Positions 26,821 through 35,998 of a stretch of 51,802 nucleotides of DNA are shown one piece after another. A program made the translations under genes and the position numbers. Positions within the stretch are counted from its first letter, which is position 1, and the number at the start of each line of letters is the position of its first letter. The notes below the pieces were generated by a model. That model searched no databases and was not told the DNA's origin. It was given only the letters and a program-made list of their open reading frames with translations. This DNA comes from Burkholderiales bacterium UBA2459 (GTDB lineage Bacteria > Pseudomonadota > Gammaproteobacteria > Burkholderiales > Burkholderiaceae_E): positions 1 through 51,802 of the forward strand of contig DDPV01000045.1 of assembly GCA_002342365.1 (NCBI GenBank), given 5' to 3'.

Positions 26821-27171
26821 ATGAGTAGTCAACGCGTGGTGACCGGCGCGCACTACGGGCTCAAGGATTGGCTGGCCCAGCGGATCACCGCGGTGATGCT
26901 CCTGGTCTACGCCTTGGTGTTACTCGGGGCGATCAGCATGGGTGCGGCCTCGACCTACGATCAGTGGGCAGGCCTGTTTGCCCAGGCTTGGTTCAAGATC
27001 ATCAGCTTGCTCGCCATGCTCGCACTGTGTTGGCATGCCTGGGTTGGTGTGCGTGATATTTACATGGACTACATCAAGCCCACGGCGATCCGATTGGGCC
27101 TTCAAGTGTTGACCATCATTGGTTTGATTGCCTATTTGTGCTGGACTGTTCTGATTCTTTGGAAAGTTTAA
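26821..27171 (+). CDS. sdhD: Succinate dehydrogenase membrane anchor subunit
   Basis: The 116-residue protein has three predicted membrane helices (ITAVMLLVYALVLLGAI, WFKIISLLAMLALCWHAWVGV, LGLQVLTIIGLIAYLCWTVLIL). The conserved CWHAWVGVRDIYMDYIKP carries the haem-ligand His and the Asp-Tyr that contact quinone. The gene sits directly behind sdhC and before sdhA. The ATG at 26821 was chosen over an in-frame start 10 codons upstream, inside sdhC. Confidence 0.94.
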   Translation: MSSQRVVTGAHYGLKDWLAQRITAVMLLVYALVLLGAISMGAASTYDQWAGLFAQAWFKIISLLAMLALCWHAWVGVRDIYMDYIKPTAIRLGLQVLTIIGLIAYLCWTVLILWKV

Positions 27172-27206
27172 GCGTTGAAATCTTGCAACCATCGGGGCAT
27201 TGAAAG

Positions 27207-28997
27207 ATGACGGAAATCGTGAGCCATTTGGCCAACAACCTTCCACGACGCCGCTTCGACGCGGTCATTGTTGGGGCCGGCGGTTCGGGCATGCGCTGCT
27301 CGCTGCAACTTGCCCAGGCCGGCTACAGCGTTGCAGTACTCAGCAAAGTGTTCCCAACCCGTTCCCACACGGTTGCCGCCCAGGGCGGCATTGGTGCAGC
27401 GCTTGGCAACATGTCGGAAGACAGTTGGTACTGGCATATGTTTGACACCGTCAAGGGCTCAGATTATCTCGGTGATCAGGACGCCATTGAGTTCATGTGC
27501 CGTGAGGCGCCGAAGGTCGTCTATGAGTTGGAGCATTTCGGGATGCCCTTTGACCGGAATCCGGATGGGACCATTTATCAGCGTCCCTTCGGTGGGCACA
27601 CGGCAAACTTCGGCGAAAAGCCGGTGCAACGCGCTTGCGCAGCGGCCGACCGCACCGGTCACGCATTGCTACACACTTTATACCAACGTAACGTGCAGTC
27701 GCGCACACAGTTTTTCGTCGAGTGGATGGCGCTTGATCTCATCCGAGATGCACAGGGCGCGGTGGTCGGCGTTGTGGCGCTGGAGATGGAAACCGGCGAA
27801 GTGATGCTGCTCCAGTCAAAGGTCACGGTGCTTGCCACGGGCGGCGCGGGTCGTATCTGGCAGGCCTCAACCAATGCCTTCATCAACACCGGTGATGGCA
27901 TGGGGATGGCAGCAAGAGCAGGTATTCCGCTTGAGGATATGGAATTTTGGCAATTTCATCCCACGGGCGTGGCCGGTGCTGGGGTGCTGATTACCGAGGG
28001 TGTTCGCGGCGAGGGCGGGATCTTGCTCAACAAGCACGGTGAGCGTTTCATGGAACGTTACGCCCCAACGCTCAAAGATCTTGCGCCGCGCGATTTTGTG
28101 TCGCGTTCGATGGATCAGGAGATCAAGGAGGGTCGTGGTTGTGGTGAGCATGGCGATCATGTGCTTTTGAAGCTTGATCATCTGGGTGCCGAAACCATCA
28201 TGAAGCGTTTGCCTTCGATTCGTGAAATCGCCATCAAATTCGCCAACGTGGACCCTATCAAAGATCCCATTCCTGTGGTGCCCACGATTCATTATCAAAT
28301 GGGCGGCATACCAACCAACTACCACGGCCAGGTCGTTGTTCCAAAGGGCGGCAACCCCAACACGGTGGTCGCAGGCTTATACGCCATCGGCGAATGTGCC
28401 TGCGTGTCGGTTCACGGCGCAAACCGTCTGGGCACCAATTCGCTGCTTGACTTGCTGGTATTTGGGCGTGCGGCCGGTAACCATATCGTATCGAGCAAAC
28501 TCAACGCCGAAGAGTTCAGAGACCTGCCAGCCGACAGCGGCGATGCCTCGCTTGCTCGACTCGCTCGGCTTGAAGGCTCGAGTTCCGGTGAAAATATTCA
28601 GGATGTCGCCAACGATTTGCGCAAAACGATGCAGGCGCACTGCGGCGTGTTCAGAACCGAGGATTTGCTCAGCGAAGGGGTCAGCAAAATCGCTGAAATC
28701 GATGAGCGTGCCCGTAGTATTCACCTCAAGGACAAGTCAAAGGTTTTCAACACCGCGCGGGTTGAGGCCCTCGAACTTGATAATTTGATGGAGACCGCCA
28801 AGGCGACCATGGTTTCGGCTGAGGCCAGAAAAGAAAGCCGTGGGGCCCATGCACATCGTGATTACCCGACACGCGATGACACGCATTGGATGCGTCACTC
28901 GCTGTGGTATGCCGAGGGTAGCCGTCTTGATTACAAACCGGTGGTCCTCAAGCCGATGACGGTCGAAACCTTTGTGCCGAAAGCTCGGACCTTTTAA
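27207..28997 (+). CDS. sdhA: Succinate dehydrogenase flavoprotein subunit
   Basis: The 596-residue subunit oxidises succinate to fumarate on covalently bound FAD. It shows the dinucleotide motif VIVGAGGSGMRCSLQLAQAGY, the flavinylation motif RSHTVAAQGGIGAALGN with the FAD-linked His, the active-site region FWQFHPTGVAGAGVLITEGVRGEGG, and HYQMGGIPTNYHG. The C-terminal helical domain has RGAHAHRDYPTRDDTHWMRH. GAAAG just before the ATG serves as ribosome-binding site. FAD attachment would need SdhE, encoded three genes further on. Confidence 0.97.
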   Translation: MTEIVSHLANNLPRRRFDAVIVGAGGSGMRCSLQLAQAGYSVAVLSKVFPTRSHTVAAQGGIGAALGNMSEDSWYWHMFDTVKGSDYLGDQDAIEFMCREAPKVVYELEHFGMPFDRNPDGTIYQRPFGGHTANFGEKPVQRACAAADRTGHALLHTLYQRNVQSRTQFFVEWMALDLIRDAQGAVVGVVALEMETGEVMLLQSKVTVLATGGAGRIWQASTNAFINTGDGMGMAARAGIPLEDMEFWQFHPTGVAGAGVLITEGVRGEGGILLNKHGERFMERYAPTLKDLAPRDFVSRSMDQEIKEGRGCGEHGDHVLLKLDHLGAETIMKRLPSIREIAIKFANVDPIKDPIPVVPTIHYQMGGIPTNYHGQVVVPKGGNPNTVVAGLYAIGECACVSVHGANRLGTNSLLDLLVFGRAAGNHIVSSKLNAEEFRDLPADSGDASLARLARLEGSSSGENIQDVANDLRKTMQAHCGVFRTEDLLSEGVSKIAEIDERARSIHLKDKSKVFNTARVEALELDNLMETAKATMVSAEARKESRGAHAHRDYPTRDDTHWMRHSLWYAEGSRLDYKPVVLKPMTVETFVPKARTF

Positions 28998-29067
28998 GTC
29001 TAGGGCTTTTTGAGGCTATTTGCGTGGTTCATCTCTCAAACGGGTAAGTCATAAGGCGCAACTGATC

Positions 29068-29778
29068 ATGAGCAAAACCCTCCGTTTTTCCATTTATCGC
29101 TATGATCCCGATAAGGATACAAAGCCTTATATGCAGGATCTCGAAGTGAGCTTGCAAGCCAGCGACAAGATGCTTCTGGACGCTTTGATGCGAATCAAAA
29201 GCGATTTTGATGCGAGTCTGTCTTTCCGGCGTTCATGCAGGGAAGGGGTGTGCGGCTCTGACGCTATGAATATCAATGGCAAGAACGGACTTGCCTGTAT
29301 CACCAACCTACGCGAACTCCGGCAGCCGATTGTGTTAAAGCCGCTGCCTGGTTTGCCGGTTGTACGCGATCTGATCGTGGATATGACGCAGTTCTTCAAG
29401 CAATACCATTCGGTGCAGCCTTTTCTCATCAACGAGAATCCGCCTCCCGAAAAAGAGCGTTTGCAGTCGCCAGAAGATCGCGAAGAGCTCGATGGGCTTT
29501 ATGAGTGCATTTTGTGCGCCTGCTGCTCAACCAGTTGCCCCTCTTTTTGGTGGAATCCGGATAAATTCGTGGGCCCCGCGGGTTTGCTTCAAGCCTATCG
29601 CTTTATTGCAGACACCCGTGATCAGGCCACCTCAGCACGGCTTGACAACCTTGAAGACCCCTACCGCCTGTTTCGCTGCCACACCATCATGAACTGTGTC
29701 GACGTCTGCCCCAAGGGTTTGAACCCAACCAAGGCAATCGGGAAAATCAAGGAACTGATGGTCAAGCGGGCGGTTTGA
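29068..29778 (+). CDS. sdhB: Succinate dehydrogenase iron-sulfur subunit
   Basis: The 236-residue subunit passes electrons from FAD to quinone through three clusters. Cysteines for [2Fe-2S] are in FRRSCREGVCGSDAMNING and NGLACI, for [4Fe-4S] in CILCACCSTSCPSF, and for [3Fe-4S] with CHTIMNCVDVCPKGLNP. The ATG at 29068 (MSKTLRFSIYRYDP) matches the family start; the upstream ATG-less extension to 29020 is probably not translated. The gene lies 70 bases after sdhA. Confidence 0.97.
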   Translation: MSKTLRFSIYRYDPDKDTKPYMQDLEVSLQASDKMLLDALMRIKSDFDASLSFRRSCREGVCGSDAMNINGKNGLACITNLRELRQPIVLKPLPGLPVVRDLIVDMTQFFKQYHSVQPFLINENPPPEKERLQSPEDREELDGLYECILCACCSTSCPSFWWNPDKFVGPAGLLQAYRFIADTRDQATSARLDNLEDPYRLFRCHTIMNCVDVCPKGLNPTKAIGKIKELMVKRAV

Positions 29779-29781
29779 GCG

Positions 29782-30051
29782 GTGCTTGCAGAATCGACGA
29801 CGTCCGAGGCGATCCGCAGGCGTTTACGCTGGCGTTGCCGTCGCGGGCTGCTCGAAAATGATCTCTTACTGACGCGATTTCTTCATCGTTTCGAGCAAGA
29901 CTTGTCCGATAATTTTGTTTTCGGGCTCGATCAGCTCTTGAACCTGTCGGACAATGCGCTGCTCGATCTGGTACTCGAGCGCGAGCAACCGGAAGGCGAT
30001 TTGTGCGATCCGCGTGTGCTGGAGGTGCTCGAGGCGCTTCGTTCGGTTTGA
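29782..30051 (+). CDS. sdhE: FAD assembly factor SdhE
   Basis: The 89-residue protein contains the family motif RRGLLENDLLLTRF, where RRGxxExD is the flavinylation-factor signature, and the acidic-aromatic helix LDQLLNLSDNALLDLVL. SdhE helps attach FAD to SdhA and represses unassembled subunit activity. The start appears to be a GTG three bases after the sdhB stop, implying coupling. gltA follows after 104 bases. Confidence 0.9.
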   Translation: MLAESTTSEAIRRRLRWRCRRGLLENDLLLTRFLHRFEQDLSDNFVFGLDQLLNLSDNALLDLVLEREQPEGDLCDPRVLEVLEALRSV

Positions 30052-30155
30052 CGCCCTGCGATGGATCAGGCCCAGCCCTGGACGATGCGCCGCGCCGAAC
30101 CATGCCCTGCGATCTGGGTGCTTTGTTTTTAACTTTAATGAGATAAAGAGTTGCC

Positions 30156-31478
30156 ATGTCTGATACCACGTTGTCTCCTGCGAAAGCGACGATCAGCTTC
30201 ACCGATGGGACACCTTCGGTTGACTTTCCGATTTACAAAGGTTCGATGGGTCCTGATGTCATCGACATTCGTAAGCTCTACGGGCAGACCGGAAAGTTCA
30301 CCTTCGATCCGGGTTTCATGTCGACTGCGGCCTGCGAGTCCAAGATCACCTACATCGATGGTGACCGGGGTGAGCTGCTCTACCGTGGCTATCCGATCGA
30401 GCAGCTCGCTACCCAATGTGATTATCTGGAAACCTGTTATCTCCTGCTCCACGGTGAATTGCCAACGCGCTCAGAGCGCGATTTATTCGTTGGAACGGTC
30501 ACCCGGCACACCATGGTGCACGAGCAAATGCAGCGCTTTTTCCAGGGTTTTCGACGCGACGCGCATCCGATGGCGGTGCTCGTGGGTGTGGTCGGCGCCT
30601 TGTCGGCTTTTTATCATGATAGTTTGAATATCAATGACCCGGCGCATCGCGAAATCTCAGCGATCCGGCTGATCGCCAAAATGCCCACGCTGGTTGCGAT
30701 GGCCTACAAGTATTCAATCGGTCAGCCCTTCATTTATCCGAAAAATTCGCTGTCCTTCAGCGCAAACTTCATGCGGATGATGTTCAGTAACCCCTGCGAG
30801 GACTACGTGGTCAACGACGTGCTCGTGCGAGCGCTCGACCGCATCCTCATTCTGCACGCTGATCACGAGCAAAATGCCTCAACCTCAACCGTCAGGCTGG
30901 CGGGTTCATCGGGGGCGAACCCTTTTGCTTGCATTGCCGCTGGCATTGCCACGCTCTGGGGTCCGGCGCACGGCGGTGCCAATGAGGCTTGTCTGTCGAT
31001 GCTTGGCGACATTCAGAAAATGGGCGGCGTTGAAAAGATTGGCGAATTTATTGCGCAGGTCAAAGACAAGCACTCAAGCGTCAAGCTGATGGGTTTTGGT
31101 CATCGTGTTTATAAAAACTATGACCCGCGCGCAAAACTGATGCGAGAGACCTGCCACGAGGTGCTCGGTGAACTCGGTCTGGGTGATGATCCCTTGTTCA
31201 AGCTATCGATGAAGCTTGAGCAAATCGCTCTCGAAGATGATTACTTCATTCAGCGCAAGCTATATCCGAACGTCGACTTTTACTCTGGAATCGTCCAAAA
31301 GGCGATGGGTATTCCCACCGATATGTTCACCTGTGTGTTTGCGCTTGCGCGCACCGTCGGCTGGATTGCTCAATGGACCGAGATGATTGCCGACCCCGAC
31401 TACAAGATCGGGCGCCCCAGGCAGCTCTTTGACGGCGCGGTACGCCGTGAAGTCCTTCCCCTGGATCAGCGCCGCTAG
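30156..31478 (+). CDS. gltA: Citrate synthase (type II)
   Basis: The 440-residue enzyme condenses acetyl-CoA and oxaloacetate. It has the N-terminal extension of hexameric NADH-sensitive GltA (TFDPGFMSTAACESKITYIDGDRGELLYRGYPIEQLA). Catalytic parts are HADHEQNASTSTVRLAGSSGANPFACIAAG, LWGPAHGGANEACLSML, GFGHRVYKNYDPRAK and the C-terminal ARTVGWIAQWTEMIADPDYKIGRPRQLF. An AAAGAG 6-11 bases upstream supports the start. An intrinsic terminator follows the stop by about 60 bases, so odhA is probably transcribed separately or by read-through. Confidence 0.97.
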   Translation: MSDTTLSPAKATISFTDGTPSVDFPIYKGSMGPDVIDIRKLYGQTGKFTFDPGFMSTAACESKITYIDGDRGELLYRGYPIEQLATQCDYLETCYLLLHGELPTRSERDLFVGTVTRHTMVHEQMQRFFQGFRRDAHPMAVLVGVVGALSAFYHDSLNINDPAHREISAIRLIAKMPTLVAMAYKYSIGQPFIYPKNSLSFSANFMRMMFSNPCEDYVVNDVLVRALDRILILHADHEQNASTSTVRLAGSSGANPFACIAAGIATLWGPAHGGANEACLSMLGDIQKMGGVEKIGEFIAQVKDKHSSVKLMGFGHRVYKNYDPRAKLMRETCHEVLGELGLGDDPLFKLSMKLEQIALEDDYFIQRKLYPNVDFYSGIVQKAMGIPTDMFTCVFALARTVGWIAQWTEMIADPDYKIGRPRQLFDGAVRREVLPLDQRR

Positions 31479-31540
31479 ATCTTCGACGCAATCTGACTCA
31501 GTCAGGCCCTGTGGATAGCAGATGCTTGAGACTGATGGAC

Positions 31541-31576
31541 AAAGCCGGGAGCCCGCGATGGGCCTCGGCTTTTTTT
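31541..31576 (+). terminator. Intrinsic terminator after gltA
   Basis: AAAGCCG at 31541-31547 pairs with CGGCTTT at 31566-31572, with an inner GCCC/GGGC stem around GCGAT and a run of seven T from 31570. This is a textbook Rho-independent terminator for the sdh-gltA transcript. Confidence 0.9.
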
Positions 31577-31730
31577 GTGCCAAGGTCTATGAGCGTCGAT
31601 TTCAAACGCAGCATGAAGCACAATGTGCCTCTGGTATCCTGCGCCCCGGATTTCGATGCTGATGCAATTCAGGATCGCGCTCCCGGTGGTCCGGATGGGT
31701 TGAGCGACTCGTTTTGAAAGGTAATTTGTC

Positions 31731-34613
31731 ATGATGAAACAATTTCAATCCAATTCGTATTTGTTTGGCGGCAACGCGCCCTACATCGAGGAGTTGTACG
31801 AGAGCTACCTGGGCAACCCCGGCTCGGTGCCCGAACAGTGGCGGACTTACTTTGATCGGATGCAGTCGGTACCCTCAGCGGCCGGTGAGACCCAGTTCAG
31901 GGATGTGGCTCACGCCCCGATTGTTCAGTCCTTTGCCGAGCGCTCACGTGATGGCAGTCTTGCGCCCCGGCAGTTGGGCGGAGATGCAGCAAGCGCGCGC
32001 AAACAGGTTTATGTGCAGCAGCTCATTGCTGCCTACCGCGTCCTCGGCAATCGCTGGGCCGATCTTGATCCGCTCAAGCGTCACGCGCGCGAATCGATCC
32101 CCGAGCTTGAGCCTGCGTTTTACGACTTTACCGAGGGCGAGCAGGCCAACGTTTATTCCACCGCGAATACCTTTTTCGGTACAGAATCCATGACGTTGCG
32201 GGATTTGATGACGGCCTTGCGCGATACCTACACAGGCAGCATCGGGGCTGAATTCATGCATATTGCCGACCCCGAGCAAAAGCGCTGGATGCAGCAGCGT
32301 TTGGAAAGCAGCCGCGGCCGACCCAGCTTCACGGTGGATCAGAAAAAGCGAATCCTTGATCGCGTTACCGCTGCCGAAGGCCTGGAGCGTTATTTGCACA
32401 CCCGCTATGTCGGGCAGAAGCGCTTTTCGCTTGAAGGTGGCGAGAGTTTCATTGCGGCGATCGACGAGGTGATTCAACGCGCGGGCGGGCAGGGGGTTCA
32501 AGAGATCGTCATTGGCATGGCGCACCGAGGTCGCCTTAACGTTCTGGTGAATACGCTTGGGAAAATGCCAGGCGATTTGTTCGCTGAGTTTGAAGGCAAG
32601 CATGCTGACGATCTTCCCTCGGGCGATGTGAAGTATCACAAGGGCTTTTCAAGCGATGTCAGCACGCCTGGCGGTCCGGTGCACCTCACGCTCGCGTTCA
32701 ATCCCTCACATCTTGAAATCGTCAACCCAGTGGTCGAAGGCTCAGCGCGTGCGCGGATGGACCGCCGTGGCGATCATTCGGGTGCACAGGTGTTGTCGAT
32801 TCTGGTTCATGGTGACGCAGCCTTTGCAGGGCAGGGCGTGGTGATGGAAACCTTGAATCTTGCGCAAACACGCCATTACGGGACTTGGGGAACGGTCCAT
32901 CTTGTGATCAACAACCAAATCGGATTTACCACCTCCGATCCACGGGACTCGCGATCCACGCTTTATTGCACCGATGTGGTCAAGATGATCGATGTGCCGG
33001 TTTTGCATGTGAATGGGGATGATCCGGAGGCGGTGGTTTATGCCACGCAGATTGCCGTCGATTTTCGCCATACCTTCAAAAAAGACGTGGTGGTCGACAT
33101 CGTCTGTTTTCGCAAGCTTGGTCACAACGAGCAGGATACGCCGGCGGTCACGCAACCGCTGATGTACAAAAAAATCGGGCAACACCCCGGTACGCGCAAG
33201 ATTTTCGGCGACCATCTGGTTGCCCAGGGTGTTGTCCCGCCCGAGTACCCGGATCAGCTGGTAGCGTCATTTCGCGCAGCCATGGACGCAGGCAAGCACA
33301 CAAGCGATCCGGTGCTTGCCAATTTCAAGAGCAAGTTCGCGATCGACTGGGCCCCTTTTCTCAACTGTCAGTGGACCGACTTTGCCGATACCGCGGTGCC
33401 GCTGACCGAATTGCAGCGCCTGGGCAAGCGGATCACCACGGTGCCTGAGGGTTTCTCGATTCATCCACTGGTTGATCGGGTGATCAAGGATCGTCGAGCC
33501 ATGGCCGACGGGAAGATGCCGCTTGATTGGGGTATGGGTGAGCATCTTGCCTACGCAAGTCTGCTTGCAAACGGCTACGGTGTTCGACTTTCCGGGCAGG
33601 ATTGTGGTCGGGGCACCTTTACGCATCGCCATGCGGTGCTGCACGACCAAGCCCGCGAGCGTTGGGATTCGGGCAGCTACACGCCCTTGCAGCATGTTTC
33701 CGGCGATCAAGGTGAGTTCACGGTGATCGATTCGGTGCTGTCTGAAGAAGCTGTGCTCGGTTTTGAGTATGGCTACTCGACCGCAGAGCCCAATAAGCTT
33801 GTGATTTGGGAGGCCCAGTTCGGTGATTTTGCCAACGGTGCCCAGGTGGTGATCGATCAGTTCATCAGCTCGGGTGAGGCGAAGTGGGGCCGTGTGACAG
33901 GACTCACGCTCATGCTTCCACACGGCTACGAGGGACAGGGTCCGGAACATTCCTCAGCCCGTATCGAGCGTTTTCTGCAATTGTGCGCCGAGCACAATAT
34001 GCAAATTGTGCAGCCCACGACGCCGGCGCAGATCTTTCATGTGTTGCGGCGTCAGATGATTCGCAGCTTTCGCAAACCCCTGGTTTTGTTTACGCCGAAG
34101 TCTTTGCTGCGGCACAAGGAAGCGACATCGCAGCTTGAGGATCTTGCCAAAGGCTCGTTCCAGCTGGTGATCGGCGAAACCGACAACAGCATCGATCCCA
34201 AACATGTCAAACGGGTGGTTGCTTGTTCGGGACGTGTGTACTTTGACTTGATTGCCGCCCGTCGCGAGGCCAAACGTGAGGACATTGCCATCATCAGGGT
34301 CGAGCAGCTTTACCCCTTTGGCCAAAAAGCCTTTGAGGCCGAAGTCAAGCGTTATGCCGCAGCGACTGATTGGGTCTGGGCCCAGGATGAGCCACAGAAT
34401 CAAGGCGCCTGGTTTCAAATGCAGCATCAGATTCAAGAGCTGCTCAAGGACGGACAGACTTTGATTTACGCGGGTAGACCCGCTTCAGCATCGCCCGCAG
34501 TCGGCTATTACGACAAGCACTACGCACAGCTGAAGGATTTGCTTGCAAGCGCACTCGGTGAGGCAAAGCCTGAGCGCCGCACGGCTCGGGCCAGCAGAAA
34601 AGCGAAGGCTTGA
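31731..34613 (+). CDS. odhA: 2-oxoglutarate dehydrogenase E1 component
   Basis: The 960-residue thiamine-diphosphate enzyme decarboxylates 2-oxoglutarate and transfers succinyl to OdhB. It has the N-terminal FGGNAPYIEELYESYL motif, GGESFIAAIDEVIQRAG, GMAHRGRLNVLVNTLGK, the TPP pyrophosphate region HGDAAFAGQGVVMETLNL...NNQIGFTTSDPRDSRSTLYC, and the transketolase-like second half (DQFISSGEAKWGRVTGLTLMLPHGYEGQGPEHSSARIERFLQ in parts). AAAGG about 10 bases upstream supports the start. The leader of about 150 bases after the gltA terminator must hold its promoter, which I could not identify. odhB follows after 82 bases. Confidence 0.97.
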   Translation: MMKQFQSNSYLFGGNAPYIEELYESYLGNPGSVPEQWRTYFDRMQSVPSAAGETQFRDVAHAPIVQSFAERSRDGSLAPRQLGGDAASARKQVYVQQLIAAYRVLGNRWADLDPLKRHARESIPELEPAFYDFTEGEQANVYSTANTFFGTESMTLRDLMTALRDTYTGSIGAEFMHIADPEQKRWMQQRLESSRGRPSFTVDQKKRILDRVTAAEGLERYLHTRYVGQKRFSLEGGESFIAAIDEVIQRAGGQGVQEIVIGMAHRGRLNVLVNTLGKMPGDLFAEFEGKHADDLPSGDVKYHKGFSSDVSTPGGPVHLTLAFNPSHLEIVNPVVEGSARARMDRRGDHSGAQVLSILVHGDAAFAGQGVVMETLNLAQTRHYGTWGTVHLVINNQIGFTTSDPRDSRSTLYCTDVVKMIDVPVLHVNGDDPEAVVYATQIAVDFRHTFKKDVVVDIVCFRKLGHNEQDTPAVTQPLMYKKIGQHPGTRKIFGDHLVAQGVVPPEYPDQLVASFRAAMDAGKHTSDPVLANFKSKFAIDWAPFLNCQWTDFADTAVPLTELQRLGKRITTVPEGFSIHPLVDRVIKDRRAMADGKMPLDWGMGEHLAYASLLANGYGVRLSGQDCGRGTFTHRHAVLHDQARERWDSGSYTPLQHVSGDQGEFTVIDSVLSEEAVLGFEYGYSTAEPNKLVIWEAQFGDFANGAQVVIDQFISSGEAKWGRVTGLTLMLPHGYEGQGPEHSSARIERFLQLCAEHNMQIVQPTTPAQIFHVLRRQMIRSFRKPLVLFTPKSLLRHKEATSQLEDLAKGSFQLVIGETDNSIDPKHVKRVVACSGRVYFDLIAARREAKREDIAIIRVEQLYPFGQKAFEAEVKRYAAATDWVWAQDEPQNQGAWFQMQHQIQELLKDGQTLIYAGRPASASPAVGYYDKHYAQLKDLLASALGEAKPERRTARASRKAKA

Positions 34614-34645
34614 GCGATTCGGTTCAAGTCGATGATGGTTTGGAT

Positions 34646-34665
34646 TTACGGTTTAGATTCCGTAA
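34646..34665 (+). other. Small hairpin between odhA and odhB
   Basis: TTACGG and CCGTAA form a perfect 6-bp inverted repeat with an 8-base loop (34652-34659). No U-tract follows. It could adjust mRNA stability or differential expression of E1 and E2. Confidence 0.35.
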
Positions 34666-34695
34666 CGTTATTGTTTGCCTCAATGGAGTGTTTTC

Positions 34696-35982
34696 ATGGC
34701 CTTGATTGAAGTAAAAGTTCCCCAACTCTCGGAGTCGGTTGCCGAAGCAACCCTTTTGAGTTGGCATAAAAAACCCGGTGATGCGGTGTCTCGCGATGAG
34801 AATTTGATCGATATCGAAACCGATAAGGTGGTGCTGGAGCTTCCGGCTCCGGACGCCGGCGTTTTGTCAAAAATTCTCAAGCATGACGGCGATATCGTGG
34901 CTGCCGGCGAAGTCATTGCCATGATTGATACCGAGGCCAAGGCTGCCGCTGCGGGTGCAACCGCCAAGGCTCCGGAGGCGCCCGCCCCGACTCAGGCAGC
35001 TGCTGCAGCGAGTGGCAGTTCGGTGGGTTCCAAGCAAGGCCTTGCGATGCCGGCTGCGGCCAAGTTGATGGCCGAGCAGGCGCTGCGTGCCGATGAGCTT
35101 ACCGGATCGGGTCGCGACGGGCGCATCACCAAAGGCGATGTGCTTGCCGCCGTCAGTAACAGGGCTGCTGCGCCAGCTGACGTCGGGGCCGTTACAGCCT
35201 CGCGTGCTGCGCCTGAAAAGGCGCCGGCTGCCAGTTTGCCGCTTGTACCGGCGCCGGCTGATTTGAAGTCACTCACTGAAGGCCGCGCTGAGCAGCGGGT
35301 TCCGATGTCAAGGCTGCGTGCGCGGGTTGCCGAGCGTTTGCTGCAATCGCAGGCCAACAACGCCATCCTCACCACCTTCAATGAAGTCAATATGCAGCCT
35401 GTGATGGACCTGCGTAAGAAGTACGCCGAACGCTTTGAAAAAGAACACGGCGTGCGTCTCGGGTTTATGTCCTTTTTCGTGAAGGCAGTAGTCCACGGTC
35501 TGAAAAAGTATCCGGTTGTGAATGCCTCGGTAGACGGTAGTGATATTGTTTATCACGGATATTTTGATATTGGTGTGGCGGTTGGTTCACCCCGTGGCCT
35601 GGTTGTTCCGGTGATCCGAAACGCCGATCAGCTTGGCTTTTCGCAGGTCGAACGAACGATTGCCGATTTTGGCAAACGCGCTCAGGACGGCAAGCTCGGC
35701 ATTGAAGAGCTCAGTGGCGGTACCTTCTCCATCTCAAACGGCGGTGTTTTCGGTTCGATGCTCTCAACGCCGATTATCAATCCGCCGCAGTCGGCAATCC
35801 TGGGTGTGCACGCGACCAAGGAGCGTGCGGTGGTGGAAAACGGTCAGGTGGTGGTTCGTCCAATCAATTACTTTGCGGTGTCCTACGATCACCGCATCAT
35901 TGATGGACGCGAAGCCGTGCTGTTTCTGGTCGCGATCAAAGAAGCACTCGAGGATCCCTCGCGTTTGCTGCTTGATTTGTAG
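34696..35982 (+). CDS. odhB: 2-oxoglutarate dehydrogenase E2, dihydrolipoyl succinyltransferase
   Basis: This 428-residue core enzyme of the complex has one lipoyl domain at residues 1-80 with the lipoylated Lys in DIETDKVVLELPAP. An Ala/Pro-rich linker (GATAKAPEAPAPTQAAAAAS) leads to an E3-binding domain (MPAAAKLMAEQALRADELTGSGRDGRITKGDVL). A second linker precedes the catalytic domain ending in SYDHRIIDGREAVLFLVAIKEALEDPSRLLLDL with the active His and Asp. The ATG at 34696 (MALIEVKVPQLSESV) follows GGAG by 8 bases. lpdA starts 16 bases after the stop. Confidence 0.97.
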   Translation: MALIEVKVPQLSESVAEATLLSWHKKPGDAVSRDENLIDIETDKVVLELPAPDAGVLSKILKHDGDIVAAGEVIAMIDTEAKAAAAGATAKAPEAPAPTQAAAAASGSSVGSKQGLAMPAAAKLMAEQALRADELTGSGRDGRITKGDVLAAVSNRAAAPADVGAVTASRAAPEKAPAASLPLVPAPADLKSLTEGRAEQRVPMSRLRARVAERLLQSQANNAILTTFNEVNMQPVMDLRKKYAERFEKEHGVRLGFMSFFVKAVVHGLKKYPVVNASVDGSDIVYHGYFDIGVAVGSPRGLVVPVIRNADQLGFSQVERTIADFGKRAQDGKLGIEELSGGTFSISNGGVFGSMLSTPIINPPQSAILGVHATKERAVVENGQVVVRPINYFAVSYDHRIIDGREAVLFLVAIKEALEDPSRLLLDL

Positions 35983-35998
35983 TCGAAAGGACACTGTC

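Noticed and set aside
30053..30113. Direct repeat GCCCTGCGAT at 30053-30062 and 30104-30113 between sdhE and gltA
   Set aside because: Short, unsymmetrical and not placed like an operator; insufficient to call a site.
31944..33950. Long minus-strand frames (231 and 227 codons)
   Set aside because: They lie inside odhA, have no family resemblance and no ribosome-binding site.
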